This document shows positions 63,007 to 64,000 of a stretch of DNA of 64,000 nucleotides, in pieces; positions within the stretch are counted from its first letter, which is position 1, and each line of letters starts with the position of its first letter. The DNA comes from JBJHCA01 sp050485785 (lineage in GTDB: Bacteria; Bacteroidota; Bacteroidia; Chitinophagales; Saprospiraceae), in the NCBI GenBank assembly GCA_050485785.1, contig JBJHCA010000001.1, forward strand, positions 34,485 to 98,484. Reading direction: 5' to 3'. The translations under genes and the position numbers were made by a program. The notes beneath the pieces were generated by a model. The model was not told the origin of the DNA. It did no database searches and saw nothing but the letters and a program-made list of their open reading frames with translations.

Positions 63007-64000
63007 ATGAAGAAAATATTACCCTTAACCTTATTTATTATCAGTTTAAGCCTTGTCAGTTTCCATGTGACGGCACAGTCAGGGCTCAACTGTGGGGCTG
63101 CCATCGAAGTCAGCCCGGGTTCTTACACCGCCCCAGGACCGTCTACCGGCAATGGTTGCTACAACTGCAGCGGAGGTGCTCAACATGCCAACTGGTACGT
63201 ATATACTCCGACGTCCAGTGGTGTAATCACCGTAAGCTCATGCGGTGGTGGTTCCGATACCCGGCTTTGGGTATATGAAGGAACTTGTTCAGACCTCACT
63301 CTGATCGCTTCCAACGATGATGACTGCGAGATGTTCTCCGGTTCGGATCTTTGGGCTGCAAGAGTACAACTGGTGCCAGTATTTGTAGGTGGAACTTATT
63401 ACTTTGAGTGGGATGACCGGTGGGATGATGTATCCTTTGGCTGGTCGCTGGAATTTACAGAAGGTGCTGGTCCGCAAGGATACACTTGTGCAACGGCACT
63501 TGAAGTAAGCCCGGGCACCCATAATGCACCCGGCCCGTCGGCAGGTGGGGGCTGTTATGCATGTGATTTTGCCGACAACGCAAACTGGTATTCGTTTACA
63601 CCTGATTCAACAGGTTTTGCAACCATCAGCTCATGTCTGGGCGGAGCAGATACACGGCTTTGGGTATATTCGGGCAGTTGCGGTTCACTGAACCTGATTG
63701 CGGAGAATGATGATTTTTGTCCTTATGAACCCGGCTCTTTCCCCTATGCTTCCTATCTGGAAGACATTTTTATGATTGCTGGTGTTACTTATTATTTCGA
63801 ATGGGACGATACCTGGGATCCATCCGCTTTTACCTGGACATTGACTTTTACTCCCTCCATTGGTGCGGATATTGCCGTATCCCAGGTTCAGGTGCACGAT
63901 GAATATACCATGCTGCCCGTGACCGAACTGGCAGCTAATGGATTGGATGTTTTTGCAACGGTCAGTAATATTGGTGCCATACCTGTTAGTCAGGTAAGAC
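63007..64000 (+). CDS. Secreted protein with tandem Cys-rich PPC-like repeats (truncated by window end)
   Basis: The first 331 codons of a gene that runs past the window. Signal peptide (about 1-23, ends HVTAQS). Two homologous modules of about 130 residues follow (about 27-155 and 158-285). Each has CXXA.EVSPG, APGPS.G.GCY.C, ANWY, SSC.GG.DTRLWVY, and GTYYFEWDD-type closing, a pattern of pre-peptidase C-terminal-like modules. A CARDB-like start (ADIAVSQVQVHDEY) comes next. A T9SS tail is expected further on but not seen here. Confidence 0.8.
   Translation, partial: MKKILPLTLFIISLSLVSFHVTAQSGLNCGAAIEVSPGSYTAPGPSTGNGCYNCSGGAQHANWYVYTPTSSGVITVSSCGGGSDTRLWVYEGTCSDLTLIASNDDDCEMFSGSDLWAARVQLVPVFVGGTYYFEWDDRWDDVSFGWSLEFTEGAGPQGYTCATALEVSPGTHNAPGPSAGGGCYACDFADNANWYSFTPDSTGFATISSCLGGADTRLWVYSGSCGSLNLIAENDDFCPYEPGSFPYASYLEDIFMIAGVTYYFEWDDTWDPSAFTWTLTFTPSIGADIAVSQVQVHDEYTMLPVTELAANGLDVFATVSNIGAIPVSQVR

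Overview
The window is chromosomal DNA of a member of the Bacteroidota. Evidence: a porV-porU / porP-like / gldJ type IX secretion (T9SS) cluster, several secreted proteins ending in a T9SS type A sorting tail, SpII lipoproteins, a thiamine-type TonB receptor, and many promoter -7 boxes of the phylum form TAnnTTTG. There are no rRNA genes, phage genes, transposases or CRISPR arrays. One tRNA-Leu(TAA) is present. A 10-base N run (50806-50815) marks an assembly gap.

Layout. 1-12.3 kb: ligA (partial) and dnaX, porV and porU on the minus strand, then a PorP/SprF-like gene, gldJ and murF on plus. 12.3-24.1 kb: a lipoprotein metallopeptidase, a LON-substrate-domain protein, a voltage-gated K+ channel, beta-carbonic anhydrase, a T9SS cargo protein, mtaB, an SDR, the LemA/DUF2207 pair, an LptF/G permease and tRNA-Leu. 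24.3-31.6 kb: two tandem lipoprotein cyclophilins and an accessory block (His-rich cupin lipoprotein, AraC regulator, atypical SDR, membrane protein, RibD-like reductase, PAT-like acetyltransferase). 31.9-40.2 kb: MscS channel and methyltransferase, then a tight run of TraB/GumN, FRG-domain, GH3-beta-lactamase fusion and Wzi/RemB-like outer-membrane genes. 40.2-46.5 kb: TonB receptor under a TPP riboswitch, UbiD decarboxylase, thyA and a GNAT gene. 46.9-52.1 kb: a Dna2/NAM7-like nuclease-helicase, a ykuK gene broken by the gap, and an unknown protein. 52.3-64 kb: tandem paralogous T9SS cargo genes, a Cys/Met PLP enzyme, a LolD-type ATPase / FtsX-type permease with a 49-histidine loop / DUF3299-like set that looks like a metal (zinc) system, DPP-IV, and a truncated secreted repeat protein.

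The least explained signal is a dispersed short element, ATAnCTCTTTGT, usually preceded by a T tract. The exact form occurs 11 times (14 times for the core CTCTTTGT), on both strands, between genes and inside coding sequences. Three variant copies with CTTTTTGT are each followed by a GC-rich hairpin. This is far above chance and matches no element I can name.

How parts work together: PorV and PorU form the attachment complex that would process T9SS cargo such as the proteins at 15.9, 52.3 and 54.4 kb. GldJ supports the gliding/T9SS machinery. The TPP riboswitch ties the TonB receptor to thiamine supply. The 57.7-60.3 kb set plausibly handles zinc across the envelope. Starts were moved from TTG or upstream codons to ATG where family alignment or spacing favoured it.
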